Notes: a model not told the origin generated them from the sequence alone. Numbered from the stretch's first letter, positions 51,041 to 60,697 are shown. The stretch: DNA of 64,000 nt from Amycolatopsis sp. NBC_01488 (GCF_036227105.1 NZ_CP109434.1:2980001-3044000), one strand, 5' to 3'. Program-made: numbers and translations.

Positions 51041-52474
51041 TCAGAACTGGTAGTACAAGAACGGGCTGAACGTTCCCGTCGTGATCAGGATCGCCGCGTA
51101 CACCAGGCCCACCGTCATCACGCCGATGCGCAATGCCGTGGCCGGACGGCTTCTCGACGACTCCAGCAAGGGGCCCGTCACCGGGTGGGCCGGGAGCAGG
51201 AACACCGCCAGCGCCGCCAGCAGCAACACCAGTCGCTGGTTGGTGAACGCCTCTTCCACCCCTGTTCCCAGGCCGTTGAAGTCGGGGATCAGCATGTGGC
51301 CGATCATCGACAGCGCGTGGCCCAGGTCCGCCGATCGGAAGAACACCCAGCCGAACACCACCAGGAGCATCGTCAGGGCGCGGCGCAAGTAGCGCTGCCG
51401 CCGGGATGCCGGGTCGAGGTCGAGGCTGAAACGGCGCTCGATCACCAGGAGTGCTCCGTGGTAGCAGCCCCACACCAGGAACGTCCACTGCGCGCCGTGC
51501 CAGAAACCCGTCAGGACGAACACGATGCAGAGGTTGCGGTAGGTCTTGGCCGCCCCGTGCCGGTTGCCGCCCAGGGCGATGTACACGTAGTCGCGGAACC
51601 AGCGGCTCAAGCTCATGTGCCAGCGGCGCCAGAACTCCGTGATCGTCACCGACGAATACGGGCGCGCGAAGTTCTCCGGGAGGCGGAAGCCCAGCATGCG
51701 GCCCAAGCCGATCGCCATGTCCGAATATCCCGAGAAATCGAAGAACAGCTGGAGCGTGTAGCCGATCGCGCCGAGCCACGCCGTCGCGAACGTCATCTGG
51801 TCCGGTGGCACCTTGAAGCACGCCTCGACCAGGGGGCTCAGCGAGTCGGCGATGATCGTCTTCTTGCACAGCCCGAGCGCGAACCGGGGGAAGCCCGCCG
51901 CGATGTCGTCCAACCGGTGCGAACGCAGCTGCGGCAGCTGGTCGGCGATCTCGCGGTACCGGACGATCGGGCCGGCCACCAGCTGCGGGAACATCGCGAT
52001 GTACGCGGCGAACGAGATCGGGTTCCGCAGCGCCTGCCGTTCGCCGCGGTAGATGTCGACCACGTACGAAATGTGGTGGAACGTGTAGAACGAGATGCCG
52101 ATCGGCACCACCAGGCTCGCCACCGGCATGCTGCCGCCGAACCAGTGCGCGACGGCGGCGATCTGCTGCGTCGCGAACCCGGCGTACTTCCAGATCAGCA
52201 GCACCGTGACGTCGAGCGACACCACGGCGATCAGGATCCGGCGCCGCCGGACGCCGTGGACGTCGAACGGGTCCGGTGCCAGCAGCGGTCCGGCCAGGAA
52301 GTTGACGACCATGCAGCCGAGCAGCAGGAACACGAACGCGCCGGCGCCGATCATGTAGAACAGCAGGCTCGCGCCGGCGACGATGCCGTTGCGCCACGTC
52401 CGCGGGCACACCAGCACGGCGACGAGCACCGCCGGCATGAAGTACCACAGGAACAGTGGCGAAACGAACGACAT
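51041..52474 (-). CDS. MBOAT-family O-acyltransferase (AlgI-like)
   Basis: The 477-residue polytopic protein (about 10-12 helices) has the AlgI/DltB signature: PIGISFYTFHHISY (about 130), FPQLVAGPIVRYRE (about 170), FFDFSGYSDMAIGLG (about 245) and the invariant histidine region TGFWHGAQWTFLVWG (about 335). Such enzymes pass acyl groups across the membrane to a polysaccharide or teichoic acid. AlgI systems usually have a neighbouring SGNH/AlgX-type partner, which is not present here. GAGGGGACCC precedes the ATG. The product could modify cell wall arabinogalactan or an exopolysaccharide. Confidence 0.88.
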   Translation of the reverse strand: MSFVSPLFLWYFMPAVLVAVLVCPRTWRNGIVAGASLLFYMIGAGAFVFLLLGCMVVNFLAGPLLAPDPFDVHGVRRRRILIAVVSLDVTVLLIWKYAGFATQQIAAVAHWFGGSMPVASLVVPIGISFYTFHHISYVVDIYRGERQALRNPISFAAYIAMFPQLVAGPIVRYREIADQLPQLRSHRLDDIAAGFPRFALGLCKKTIIADSLSPLVEACFKVPPDQMTFATAWLGAIGYTLQLFFDFSGYSDMAIGLGRMLGFRLPENFARPYSSVTITEFWRRWHMSLSRWFRDYVYIALGGNRHGAAKTYRNLCIVFVLTGFWHGAQWTFLVWGCYHGALLVIERRFSLDLDPASRRQRYLRRALTMLLVVFGWVFFRSADLGHALSMIGHMLIPDFNGLGTGVEEAFTNQRLVLLLAALAVFLLPAHPVTGPLLESSRSRPATALRIGVMTVGLVYAAILITTGTFSPFLYYQF

Positions 52475-52526
52475 CGGGTCCCCTCGGTTTATCCGACGGT
52501 GACCTTAACCCGAGTGGGTGGTCGCG

Positions 52527-53483
52527 TCAGACCCGACCGGCGAGACGACGGCGCCGCGCCACCTCGGCCAGCAGCACGCCCGCCGCGACCGACGCGTTCA
52601 GCGATTCCACGCCCGCTGCCATCGGGATCGACACGGTCGCGTCGCACGTTTCGCGCACCAGGCGCGACAGGCCGCGGCCCTCCGAGCCCAGCACGATCAC
52701 CAGCGGGTCCGCCGCCAGTTCGAGGGAGTCGATGTCCACCGAGCCGTCCGCGTCCAGGCCGACCAGCATCAGGCCCTCGTTCGCCCACGCCTTGAGCTGG
52801 CGGGTCAGGTTGGTCGCCACCGCGATCGGCAGCTTCGCCGCTGTGCCGGCGCTCGTCCGCCACGCCACCGCCGTCATGCCCGCGCTGCGCCGCTCCGGCA
52901 GCAGCACGCCGTGGGCACCGAACGCGGCCGCCGAGCGGATCACCGCGCCCAGGTTGCGCGGGTCGGTGACGCCGTCGAGCGCGACGAACAGGGGCACCTC
53001 GCCCGAGTTGCGGGCCGCCGCCATCAGCTCGTCCGGGTGGGCGTACTCGAACGGCGGGACCTGCAGGCCGAGGCCCTGGTGCACGGCCCGGTTGGTCTTG
53101 CGGTCCAGCTCTTCGCGCGGGATCTCCAGGATCGAGATGCCCTTGTCGCCGGCCAGCCGGACGGCGTCGTTGACGCGGTCGTCGATCTCGATGTTCAGCG
53201 CGACGTACAGCGCGGTCGCGGGGACGCCCGCGCGCAGCGCCTCGACCACCGGGTTGCGCCCGGCGATCAGCTCCGGCTTGTCGGCCTTCTTCTGCCGGGC
53301 CTGGTCGCGCTTGGTCGCCGCGTTGGCCGAGCGGTAGGCCTTGTGCCCGGGACGGTCCTCCGCCTTCGGGGTCGGCCCCTTGCCTTCGAGGGCCTTGCGG
53401 CGCTGACCGCCCGAGCCGACGACGGCACCCTTCTTGGTGCCCGTCTTGCGGATCGCGCCCTGGCGCCGCGAGTTGCCTGCCAT
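52527..53483 (-). CDS. rlmB: TrmH/SpoU-family 23S rRNA (guanosine 2'-O) methyltransferase
   Basis: The 318-residue protein has a very basic N-terminal extension (about 1-70), a small RNA-binding domain (about 72-145, [14 protein letters not shown]) and the knotted SpoU domain (about 160-315) with [20 protein letters not shown] (split), [12 protein letters not shown] and [16 protein letters not shown] motifs 1-3. It corresponds to the TrmH gene downstream of cysS in mycobacteria, acting on 23S rRNA G2251 by family inference. AAGGAAAC precedes ATG 53483. It follows cysS after 29 bp and is likely co-transcribed. Confidence 0.9.
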   Translation of the reverse strand: MAGNSRRQGAIRKTGTKKGAVVGSGGQRRKALEGKGPTPKAEDRPGHKAYRSANAATKRDQARQKKADKPELIAGRNPVVEALRAGVPATALYVALNIEIDDRVNDAVRLAGDKGISILEIPREELDRKTNRAVHQGLGLQVPPFEYAHPDELMAAARNSGEVPLFVALDGVTDPRNLGAVIRSAAAFGAHGVLLPERRSAGMTAVAWRTSAGTAAKLPIAVATNLTRQLKAWANEGLMLVGLDADGSVDIDSLELAADPLVIVLGSEGRGLSRLVRETCDATVSIPMAAGVESLNASVAAGVLLAEVARRRRLAGRV

Positions 53484-53512
53484 GGTGAAAGTTTCCTTGC
53501 TGTGTAACGGGA

Positions 53513-54901
53513 TCAGTCGGACTTGACTGTCCACTGAGGACCGTTGGGGGTGTCCTCCACCACGATGCCCGCCTGCTGGAGGCGGTCACGGGCGGCGTCC
53601 GCGCGGGCGAAGTCCTTCTCGGCGCGGGCCTGCTGACGCTCGGCCAGCAGCCCTTCGACGATCCGGGACAGCGCCTCCTTGGTGGGCGAGTCGGAACCGC
53701 CCGCCTCCGACCAGCGCGCGGACAGCGGGTCGAGGCCGAGCACGTCGGTCATCGCGCGGACGGCCGCGGCGAATTCGAGTGCCTTCGGTGTGTCGCCCGC
53801 ATCGAGCGCGGCGTTACCGTCGCGGACCGTGGTGTGGACCACGGCGAACGCCTGCGGGGTGGCCAGGTCGTCGTCGAGCGCGGCGGCGAACTCGGCCGGG
53901 ATCGTGCCCAGCGCGACCTCGCCGGACTGCGCGGCGCGACGCAGGAACGTCTCGATCCGGCGGTAGCCCTGCGCGGCCTCCGACAGCGCGCCGTCGGAGT
54001 ACTCGATCGTCGAGCGGTAGTGCGGCTGCACCAGGTAGTAGCGCAGTTCGGGCGCCCGGTAGCGCTCCAGCATCGACGGGATCGAGACGGTGTTGCCGAG
54101 CGACTTCGACATCTTCTCGCCGGACATGGTCACCCAGGCGTTGTGCAGCCAGAACCGCGCGAAGGCGTCACCGGCCGCGTTCGACTGGGCGCGCTCGTTC
54201 TCGTGGTGCGGGAAGACCAGGTCGATGCCGCCGCCGTGGATGTCGAACTCCGCGCCGAGGTACGCCGTCGCCATCGCCGAGCACTCCAGGTGCCAGCCCG
54301 GCCGGCCGTGTCCCCACGGCGTCGGCCACGACGGCTCGCCCGGCTTCGCGCTCTTCCACATGGTGAAGTCGCGCGGGTCGCGCTTGCCGCGCGTCGGGGT
54401 CTCGCCCTGCTGGACGTCCTCGAGGACCTGGCCGGACAGCTTGCCGTACTCGTCGAACGACTTGACCGAGAAGTAGACGTCGCCGTCCGCCACGTAGCCG
54501 TGGCCGCTCTCGATGAGGCGTTCCATCAGCTCGACCATCTGGGTGACGTGCCCGGTCGCGCGCGGGTTGATCGACGGCTGGAGGCAGCCGAGCTGCTCGT
54601 ACGCCTCCTCGAAGGCGCGCTCGTGCGTCGCGCCCCACTCCCACCACGGCCGCCCGTGCTCGGCGGCCTTGGTCAGGATCTTGTCGTCGATGTCGGTGAC
54701 GTTGCGGACCAGCAGCACGTCCATTCCACTGTGGACGAGCCAGCGGCGCAGGACGTCGTAGTTCAGCACCCCGCGGACGTGGCCGATGTGCGGAACGCCC
54801 TGCACGGTGGCACCACACACGTAGATCGACGCCGTTCCGCTACGGACGGGGTGGAACTCCCGCACGCTCCGGGTCGCTGTGTCGAAAAGGTGAAGGGCCA
54901 C
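53513..54901 (-). CDS. cysS: Cysteinyl-tRNA synthetase (class I)
   Basis: The 462-residue protein has zinc ligand Cys29 in YVCGATVQG, the HIGH signature in VPHIGHVRG (about 36-40), zinc site Cys/His in WHLECSAM and FPHHENE (about 205-235), KMSKS (about 266-270) and the DALR anticodon domain. GTG 54901 is the likely start: TACCCT (54913-54908) lies 6 nt upstream, the same box and spacing as before lysS, so a leaderless mRNA is expected. TTG 54907 would be an upstream alternative. It precedes rlmB as in mycobacteria. Confidence 0.95.
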   Translation of the reverse strand: MALHLFDTATRSVREFHPVRSGTASIYVCGATVQGVPHIGHVRGVLNYDVLRRWLVHSGMDVLLVRNVTDIDDKILTKAAEHGRPWWEWGATHERAFEEAYEQLGCLQPSINPRATGHVTQMVELMERLIESGHGYVADGDVYFSVKSFDEYGKLSGQVLEDVQQGETPTRGKRDPRDFTMWKSAKPGEPSWPTPWGHGRPGWHLECSAMATAYLGAEFDIHGGGIDLVFPHHENERAQSNAAGDAFARFWLHNAWVTMSGEKMSKSLGNTVSIPSMLERYRAPELRYYLVQPHYRSTIEYSDGALSEAAQGYRRIETFLRRAAQSGEVALGTIPAEFAAALDDDLATPQAFAVVHTTVRDGNAALDAGDTPKALEFAAAVRAMTDVLGLDPLSARWSEAGGSDSPTKEALSRIVEGLLAERQQARAEKDFARADAARDRLQQAGIVVEDTPNGPQWTVKSD

Positions 54902-54944
54902 CCTCAAAGGGTACGGGGTGGGGCGTGAGCGACGTCGCAGGCCC

Positions 54945-55631
54945 TCAGGCCACGCCGAAGCCGCGCAACGCCGTGAGCAGGGCGTCCGGCCGGTCGGCGG
55001 TGGGCAGCGGGTCGACCAGCGCGAACTCGCAGCCGAGCGCGCGGGCGCCGCCGTCGGCCTCCTCGCTGTCGCCGACCATCAGCGTCTCGGTGGCCGGGAC
55101 CCCGAGCGACTGGACGGCCGTCCGGAAGATCTCCAGCTCCGGCTTGATGGCGCCGACCTCGAAGGACAGCACGAACTCGTCGACGTAGGCGTCCCACCCG
55201 CGGGCGGTGAAGGCGGGCCGGATGTCGAAGGCGATGTTGCTGAGCACGCCCACCTTGAGCCCCCGCTCGGCGGCGGCCTTCAGCGCGGCTTCGGTGTCCG
55301 GGTACGGCGTCCACTGGCTGGGATCGATGAGCCGGTCGTACAGGGCTTCGGCCTGGTCGAAGTGCGGGACGCCGGACTTCTTGAGCACCTCGAGGTACAC
55401 CTTGCGGTGCAGCACGGGGTCGCGGTCGCGGTGCTGCCAGGCGTGCACGTGCTCGGCGTCCAGCTCGACGACCTGCCCGACCGGCGCGGTCATCCGGCGC
55501 ATCAGCTCGGCCTGCGCCTCGATGTCGAGCGGCGTGCCCTCGTGGTCGGTCAGCTCGGCCAGCCACGACTCGTCCTGCTCGAGCCGGAAAAGCGTGCCGG
55601 AGAAGTCGAACAACACCGCCCTGATCGTCAT
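54945..55631 (-). CDS. HAD-like hydrolase with FDFSGT motif
   Basis: The 228-residue HAD-superfamily protein has motif I FDFSGT (Asp9, with Ser11 in place of the usual second Asp), motif II VLSN (about 130), Lys in AIKPELEIF (about 157) and motif [16 protein letters not shown] (about 185). The Asp-to-Ser change removes the general acid/base of phosphatases, so it may use a different reaction or another residue. Substrate unknown. The ATG lies 7 nt after TAGGCT (55644-55639), a leaderless layout. The cysS gene follows on the same strand after 43 bp. Confidence 0.8.
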   Translation of the reverse strand: MTIRAVLFDFSGTLFRLEQDESWLAELTDHEGTPLDIEAQAELMRRMTAPVGQVVELDAEHVHAWQHRDRDPVLHRKVYLEVLKKSGVPHFDQAEALYDRLIDPSQWTPYPDTEAALKAAAERGLKVGVLSNIAFDIRPAFTARGWDAYVDEFVLSFEVGAIKPELEIFRTAVQSLGVPATETLMVGDSEEADGGARALGCEFALVDPLPTADRPDALLTALRGFGVA

Positions 55632-55653
55632 GGTTTCCAGCCTAACGGGATCG

Positions 55654-56049
55654 TCAGGCCGAATGCCCTGTGACGTGTTCGGGGACCACGCGCACGAGCA
55701 CGCGCACGACCTCCGGCGGCTCGGGCGGGAACACCGTGCCGGTGTACTTGCGGGCCAGCTCGTCGTTCAGCTCGCGACCACCCTCGACGGTCACTTCGGC
55801 GCGGCCACGGATCTCGACGTAGTTCTCGGGATCGGCGAGGTCGAAGACGGACAGCGAGACGCGCGGATCGCGCTGGATGTTGCGTTCCTTGCGCCGGCCC
55901 TGGACGGTCACGAAGAGCACGGTGTCGCCGTCCCGGCGCGCCCAGACGACGGAGCTCTGCGGCGAGCCGTCGGCGTTGGTGGTGGCGACGACGGGGTAGT
56001 TGCGGCCGTCGAGCAGGGCCTTGGTGGCCTCGTTGAATGTCACGCCCAT
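55654..56049 (-). CDS. PPOX-class F420-dependent oxidoreductase, copy 1
   Basis: The 131-residue split beta-barrel protein has the pattern of F420- or FMN-binding PPOX enzymes: ATTNADGSPQSSVVWAR (about 23-39), RRKERNIQRDPRVSLSVFD (about 52-70) and YVEIRGRAEV. The RK-N-DPRV phosphate-binding element is conserved. It is a tandem paralogue of the gene upstream. ATG 56049 lies 7 nt after TAGGGT; the TAG of that hexamer is also the stop codon of the upstream paralogue. Substrate unknown; roles in redox detoxification are usual. Confidence 0.8.
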   Translation of the reverse strand: MGVTFNEATKALLDGRNYPVVATTNADGSPQSSVVWARRDGDTVLFVTVQGRRKERNIQRDPRVSLSVFDLADPENYVEIRGRAEVTVEGGRELNDELARKYTGTVFPPEPPEVVRVLVRVVPEHVTGHSA

Positions 56050-56059
56050 GGTCTGGACC

Positions 56060-56455
56060 CTATTCGACGTTGCCGGCGATCTTTTCGGCTTTGAGCCGGA
56101 CGACGACGCGTTTCGCCTCGGGGCCTTCGGGCGGCGGGTCCTGGGCGAGGTACTTGTGGCTGAGGGTCTTCGGGAGAGTCTTGCCGGGGTCGGGCTCGAT
56201 GGTGACCCGGCCGCGGAGCTGGGTGTGCCGGTATGGGTTGGCGGCATCGGTGATCGAGACGCTGACGCGCGGGTCACGGCGCAGGTTGCGGACCTTCCGG
56301 CGGTCCTCGGTCGCGCTGAAGACGAGGTCGCCGTCGTCAAGGCCGATCCAGACGACGGAGGTCTGGGGGCCGCCGTCCGGGTCGATCGTGGCGACGGTGG
56401 CGAAGTTCCTGCCGTCGATCAGCGCGCGGACACCGTCCGAGAGGGTGAGGGCCAT
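56060..56455 (-). CDS. PPOX-class F420-dependent oxidoreductase, copy 2
   Basis: The 131-residue protein has the same length and fold as its downstream neighbour, with ATIDPDGGPQTSVVWIG (about 21-37), RRKVRNLRRDPRVSVSITD (about 53-71) and TQLRGRVTIE. The two share the cofactor-binding motifs but differ in the C-terminal third, so the duplication is old and substrates may differ. The genes are 10 bp apart. The 186 bp between this gene and ispF contain no clear feature. Confidence 0.8.
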   Translation of the reverse strand: MALTLSDGVRALIDGRNFATVATIDPDGGPQTSVVWIGLDDGDLVFSATEDRRKVRNLRRDPRVSVSITDAANPYRHTQLRGRVTIEPDPGKTLPKTLSHKYLAQDPPPEGPEAKRVVVRLKAEKIAGNVE

Positions 56456-56641
56456 ATCACGCCGAACCGGCGCCGGCGCGGCACTATTCCGGGGCGGGCC
56501 GGCTCGCAGCCAGTTCCCGCCTCCTCTGGGGGTGCCCTTGTCCAGCGTATCGGGCCTGTCCGACGAAAGCGGAGGTCGCCGCGGCTACGGCCTCGCTGTC
56601 CACATCTCGGCCCGGATGTGGACAACCCAACCCGAGCGAGC

Positions 56642-57109
56642 CTATTCCGCCGCCAGCAGCAGGGCCGTCGCGAAGGCCGCGACGCCCTCGCCGCGGCCGG
56701 TCAGACCCAAGCCGTCCGACGTCGTGCCGGACACGCTCACCGGGCCGCCGACCGCCTCCGACAGGACCTTCTGGGCCTCTTCGCGCCGCTTCCCCACGCG
56801 GGGCGCGTTTCCCACGATCTGGACCGACGCGTTGCCCACCCGCCAGCCCGCCGCCGAGATCAGGTCGCGGACCTCCGCGAGCATGTCCGCGCCGTGTGCG
56901 CCGTCCATGCGGGGGTTGCCCGTGCCGAACACCGCGCCGAGGTCGCCGAGGCCCGCCGCCGACAGGAGCGCGTCGCACAGGGCGTGCGCGGCCACGTCGC
57001 CGTCCGAATGGCCCGCGCAACCGTCCACGCCCGGCCACAGCAGGCCCGCCATCCAGCACTCGCGGCCCGCTTCGACCGGGTGGACGTCGACCCCGTTGCC
57101 GATCCTCAC
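56642..57109 (-). CDS. ispF: 2-C-methyl-D-erythritol 2,4-cyclodiphosphate synthase
   Basis: IspF cyclises CDP-ME 2-phosphate in the MEP isoprenoid pathway. The 155-residue protein has metal ligands Asp8 and His10 in NGVDVHP, the third in [17 protein letters not shown] (about 33-50, split), and the Glu in [11 protein letters not shown] (about 140). Length and motifs are standard. The GTG start overlaps the ispD stop by four bases (GTGA). All functional residues are present, in contrast to its ispD partner. Confidence 0.94.
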   Translation of the reverse strand: MRIGNGVDVHPVEAGRECWMAGLLWPGVDGCAGHSDGDVAAHALCDALLSAAGLGDLGAVFGTGNPRMDGAHGADMLAEVRDLISAAGWRVGNASVQIVGNAPRVGKRREEAQKVLSEAVGGPVSVSGTTSDGLGLTGRGEGVAAFATALLLAAE

Positions 57110-57750
57110 AGCGTCTCCTCGTTCTTGGGTGCCGCCGCGATCGCCTCGGCCAGGGAAAGTTCGAAATCGGTCGTGACGCGCATCGCGTCCGGGTGGCCGG
57201 CCACGATCGCCGCGCCGGTGACGTCCCACGGTTCGGCCGAGCGGAAGGCCTCGAGGGTGTAGCCGATCGGGGTCTGGGCCGTGCGCAGCCGCGAGCGGTC
57301 CTCGGTGCCGACGATGAGCGAGGCATCGGTCACCTTCACCGTGTCCGCCATCGGCAGAACGGGCACGACGACCGATGCGTCACCGACCGCGTTGATGACC
57401 TCACGCACGGTCGCCGCAGGAATGAAGGCCCGCAGCGCGTCGTGAAGGAGTACAACTGAGTCGAGGGAAAGATCGGGCTCGACGGCGGCGAGGGCCTGCC
57501 GCGGCGAGCCGGGGACGACCTGGCAGCCGAGGACACGTTTTTCGAGGTCATGCTTTTCGAGGCCACCGACCGCCTCGGAAAACGACGAAGCACACCGCTG
57601 GGGGGCCGCCACGAGCACCAGATCGATTTCCGGTACGTCAAGCAGCCCCCGCACGGTGTGCGTGAGTAGCGCTTCACCATGGACCGGCGTGAGAGCTAGC
57701 TCTCCGTCGGAGGCATGATGTGCGACGGTCACGATCGCGACGACGTTCAT
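57106..57750 (-). CDS. ispD: IspD-like protein with a degenerate nucleotide-binding site
   Basis: By position (carD, ispD, ispF) and overall pattern the 214-residue protein is 2-C-methyl-D-erythritol 4-phosphate cytidylyltransferase: [13 protein letters not shown] (about 100), [13 protein letters not shown] (about 128) and [14 protein letters not shown] (about 158) follow the family. However the N-terminal P-loop-like AAGxGxR and the PK(A/T) motif are replaced by [19 protein letters not shown], the TDDASLVE segment by [10 protein letters not shown], and the late Lys by Arg. Residues known to bind CTP in IspD are therefore missing. It may be inactive, regulatory, or use a changed mechanism. 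Confidence 0.7.
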   Translation of the reverse strand: MNVVAIVTVAHHASDGELALTPVHGEALLTHTVRGLLDVPEIDLVLVAAPQRCASSFSEAVGGLEKHDLEKRVLGCQVVPGSPRQALAAVEPDLSLDSVVLLHDALRAFIPAATVREVINAVGDASVVVPVLPMADTVKVTDASLIVGTEDRSRLRTAQTPIGYTLEAFRSAEPWDVTGAAIVAGHPDAMRVTTDFELSLAEAIAAAPKNEETL

Positions 57751-57804
57751 CGGTTCGCGATCGTAGAGGCACCTGCCCGCCCGTCGAGCAGGACGCCCCT
57801 GGGC

Positions 57805-58296
57805 TCACACCGTCGCGGTTTCCAGAACTTCGTCGAGGAGGACTTCAGCCTTGTCCTCGTCGGTGCCCTCCGCGAGCGCGAGCTCGCTGACCAGAATTTG
57901 CCGCGCCTTGGCGAGCATGCGCTTCTCGCCTGCCGAAAGCCCGCGGTCCTTCTCTCGCCGCCAGAGGTCGCGCACCACTTCGGCCACCTTGTTCACATCG
58001 CCGGAGGCGAGCTTCTCGAGGTTGGCCTTGTACCGACGAGACCAGTTGGTTGGCTCCTCGGTGTGCGGAGCACGCAGAACGTCGAAGACCTTGTCCAGTC
58101 CTTCTTGCCCGACGACATCGCGCACGCCTACGATCTCGGCGTTGTCAGCGGGCACGCGAACCGTGAGATCCCCTTGCGCGACCTTGAGAACGAGGTACTT
58201 CTTTTCCTCGCCCTTGATCACGCGGGTCTCGATGGCTTCGATGAGTGCGGCACCGTGGTGCGGGTAGACGACGGTCTCTCCGACCTTGAAAACCAT
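57805..58296 (-). CDS. carD: CarD-family RNA polymerase-binding regulator
   Basis: CarD binds the RNA polymerase beta subunit and stabilises open complexes, notably at rRNA promoters. The 163-residue protein has the N-terminal Tudor-like interaction domain (about 1-55, [15 protein letters not shown]; Arg25 and Arg47 kept) and the helical DNA-binding domain with Trp85 in [12 protein letters not shown], which wedges into the minor groove. Length and residues match the mycobacterial protein. A TAGGAT -10 box (58329-58324) lies about 27 bp before the start. ispD follows after 54 bp on the same strand. Confidence 0.96.
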   Translation of the reverse strand: MVFKVGETVVYPHHGAALIEAIETRVIKGEEKKYLVLKVAQGDLTVRVPADNAEIVGVRDVVGQEGLDKVFDVLRAPHTEEPTNWSRRYKANLEKLASGDVNKVAEVVRDLWRREKDRGLSAGEKRMLAKARQILVSELALAEGTDEDKAEVLLDEVLETATV

Positions 58297-58571
58297 GTGT
58301 CCTCTGCCCCTTTCGCTGACTCCATCCTAGCACGGTCCGCCAGCGCCCACCTAGCGGGCCGGACTCGTCCTCGCAGGTCAGCGGCCTGAGCGGGGGTTGA
58401 CAAACGTCCGACCCCCATGCTCATGCAGGTGACCGCGACGGGTTCCGCCGGACACTGGGAAATCCTTTGTGGACGGTTGATCTTGGGCGCAACGCGGACC
58501 GGTTCTGCCCGGGAGATCGCCCCCGGCTAGTCTTCGCGGGGACGAGGCCGTGAAAAGGGAAGGACTGCGAC

Positions 58572-59258
58572 GTGAGGCTGCAGAATCGTCGCGTGCTCGG
58601 CGCGGGCGTGCTGGCGCTCGGTGCCGCGCTCGTGCTCGCCGGGTGCGGGGCCGGCCAGATCACCCAGACCGACACGCAGCAGCCCGCGGTCAACGGCACG
58701 TATGCCCAGGTCAAGACCCTCGTCCTGCGTGACGCCGCGGTGCAGTACCCGACGTCCGGCGTGGGCTATCCGGCCGGCGCGACCCCGGCGCTGACGCTGA
58801 CGGTCGTGAACGTCGGCCCCCAGGACGACTCGCTCGTCTCGGTGACGGCCGACGGCACCCAGGCGACCATCGGCGGCTCGAAGGTCGTCGTCGCCGGGCA
58901 CTCCCTGGTGATCGGCCCGGACGACGCCGTCGAATCCACCAATGAGGTGCTGACCACACCGCCGAGCGCGCCGGCCTCGTCGTCGTCGGCCTCGACGCCG
59001 ACCAGCTCGAGCGCCACCGGTTCGGAGACCAACACGCCGGGCAGCCTGACGGCGTCGTCGACGTCCGAGGCCCCGTCGTCCGGCCCGGCCGCGACGCCGA
59101 CGGCGCCCGAGAAGGTCGGCCAGGCCACCGTGACGCTGCCCGCGCTGAAGCAGCCGCTGTGGCCGGGACAGACCATCAGCGTGACGTTCGTGTTCCAGAA
59201 CGCGGGCCAGCTGACCGTGCAGCTGCCTGTCGCGGCTCCGGCGCACGTCAAGGAGTAG
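58572..59258 (+). CDS. LpqE-like lipoprotein
   Basis: The 228-residue protein has a lipoprotein signal peptide with lipobox LVLAGC (Cys at about 25) and two beta-rich segments (about 40-120 and 180-225) joined by a 50-residue linker rich in Ser, Thr and Pro (about 125-175). The gene lies between carD and radA as lpqE does in mycobacteria. LpqE-type proteins resemble PCuAC copper chaperones in fold, but no Met/His metal cluster is visible here. GGGAAGGA precedes GTG 58572. Extracellular, function unproven. Confidence 0.75.
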   Translation: MRLQNRRVLGAGVLALGAALVLAGCGAGQITQTDTQQPAVNGTYAQVKTLVLRDAAVQYPTSGVGYPAGATPALTLTVVNVGPQDDSLVSVTADGTQATIGGSKVVVAGHSLVIGPDDAVESTNEVLTTPPSAPASSSSASTPTSSSATGSETNTPGSLTASSTSEAPSSGPAATPTAPEKVGQATVTLPALKQPLWPGQTISVTFVFQNAGQLTVQLPVAAPAHVKE

Positions 59259-59297
59259 GTCCCCGGTTTTGTCGGTGGTCGCCGATAGCCTCGCGGG

Positions 59298-60656
59298 GTG
59301 AAGAAAGGGACCACCTACCGCTGCGGGAGCTGCGGGTACGAAGCGGCCAAGTGGCTGGGCCGGTGTCCGGAGTGCCAGGAGTGGGGCACCCTCGAGGAAC
59401 GCGGGGCCCCGTCCAGGCCGGCCATCCAGCGCGTCGCCGCCGGGGCACCCAGTGCGCCCGCGCGGCCGATCGGCGAGGTCGACGTCGAAGCCGCGCGAGC
59501 CCGGCGGACCGCCGTCTCCGAACTCGACCGGGTGCTGGGCGGTGGCCTCGTGCCCGGCGCCGTGGTGCTGCTCGCGGGTGAGCCCGGCGTCGGCAAGTCG
59601 ACCCTGCTGCTCGAAGTCGCCTACCAGTGGGCGAAGACGGTCGACCGGTCCCTGTACGTCACGGGCGAGGAGTCCGCGGGCCAGGTCCGGTTGCGCGCTG
59701 AGCGAACCGGGAACGTCCACGACCGCATGTACCTGGCCGCCGAGAGTGACCTCGCGGCCATCCTCGGGCACGTCGACGACGTCAAGCCGGGCATGCTGAT
59801 CGTCGACTCGGTGCAGACGATGGCGTCGCCGCAGGTCGAGGGCTCACCGGGCGGGGTGACGCAGGTCCGGGCGGTGACGTCCGGGCTGGTCGCGCTGGCC
59901 AAGGAGCGCGGGCTGCCGGTGGTGCTGGTGGGCCACGTCACGAAGGACGGCTCGGTGGCCGGCCCGCGCGTGCTGGAGCACCTGGTGGACGTGGTGCTGC
60001 AGTTCGAGGGCGACAAGCATTCGACGCTGCGGATGCTCCGCGGCATCAAGAACCGGTTCGGCGCGTCCGACGAGATCGGCTGCTTCGAGCTGCAGGAAGA
60101 AGGCATCGTCGGGGTGCCGGACCCGTCGGGCCTGTTCATCAGCCGCACGGCGGAGCCGGTGCCGGGCACGGCGATCACGGTGTCGATGGAGGGCAAGCGG
60201 CCGCTGCTCGGCGAGGTCCAGGCGCTCGTGTCGTCGACGTCGGCGCCCCAGCCGCGCCGTGCGGTGAGCGGGCTGGACTCGGCGCGGGTGGCGATGGTCC
60301 TGGCGGTGCTGGAGAAGCGCGGCGGGCTGAAGCTCGGCGACAAGGACGTCTACACGGCCACCGTCGGCGGCATGAAGATCACCGAGCCGGGGATCGACCT
60401 CGCGGTGGTGCTGGCGTTGACGTCGTCGTTCGGCGACGTGGCATTGTCGCCGCGGCTGGTCTCGGTGGGCGAAGTGGGGCTGGCGGGCGAGATCCGCCGG
60501 GTGCCGAGCGTGGGGCGACGGCTGGCCGAGGCGGCCCGGCTGGGGTTCACGCACGCGCTGGTGCCCCCGGACTCGGGAAAGCCGCCGGCCGGGATCCGGG
60601 TCCTGGAGGTGGCGAACGTCGCGGATGCGTTGAACGCGGCCAACCACGCACGCTGA
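59298..60656 (+). CDS. radA: DNA repair protein RadA
   Basis: RadA (Sms) is a RecA-like branch-migration helicase in recombination repair. The 452-residue protein starts with a C4 zinc finger (CGSCGY and CPECQEW, residues 9-26), then the ATPase with Walker A GEPGVGKST (about 94), Walker B MLIVDSVQT, the RadA-specific KNRFG motif (about 252) and a C-terminal Lon-protease-like domain (about 290-450). GTG 59298 lies 6 nt after TAGCCT (59286-59291), a leaderless layout. The disA gene that often follows radA is absent; a terminator is found instead. Confidence 0.96.
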   Translation: MKKGTTYRCGSCGYEAAKWLGRCPECQEWGTLEERGAPSRPAIQRVAAGAPSAPARPIGEVDVEAARARRTAVSELDRVLGGGLVPGAVVLLAGEPGVGKSTLLLEVAYQWAKTVDRSLYVTGEESAGQVRLRAERTGNVHDRMYLAAESDLAAILGHVDDVKPGMLIVDSVQTMASPQVEGSPGGVTQVRAVTSGLVALAKERGLPVVLVGHVTKDGSVAGPRVLEHLVDVVLQFEGDKHSTLRMLRGIKNRFGASDEIGCFELQEEGIVGVPDPSGLFISRTAEPVPGTAITVSMEGKRPLLGEVQALVSSTSAPQPRRAVSGLDSARVAMVLAVLEKRGGLKLGDKDVYTATVGGMKITEPGIDLAVVLALTSSFGDVALSPRLVSVGEVGLAGEIRRVPSVGRRLAEAARLGFTHALVPPDSGKPPAGIRVLEVANVADALNAANHAR

Positions 60657-60658
60657 GC

Positions 60659-60689
60659 GGAGGGCGTCCCCGCCGCGGGAACGCCCTCC
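60659..60689 (+). terminator. Intrinsic terminator after radA
   Basis: GGAGGGCGT (60659-60667) pairs with ACGCCCTCC (60681-60689), and CCCGC/GCGGG extends it inward, giving a long GC-rich stem 2 bp after the radA stop. It lies between convergent genes and can serve both strands. Confidence 0.75.
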
Positions 60690-60697
60690 GGGGCGGC

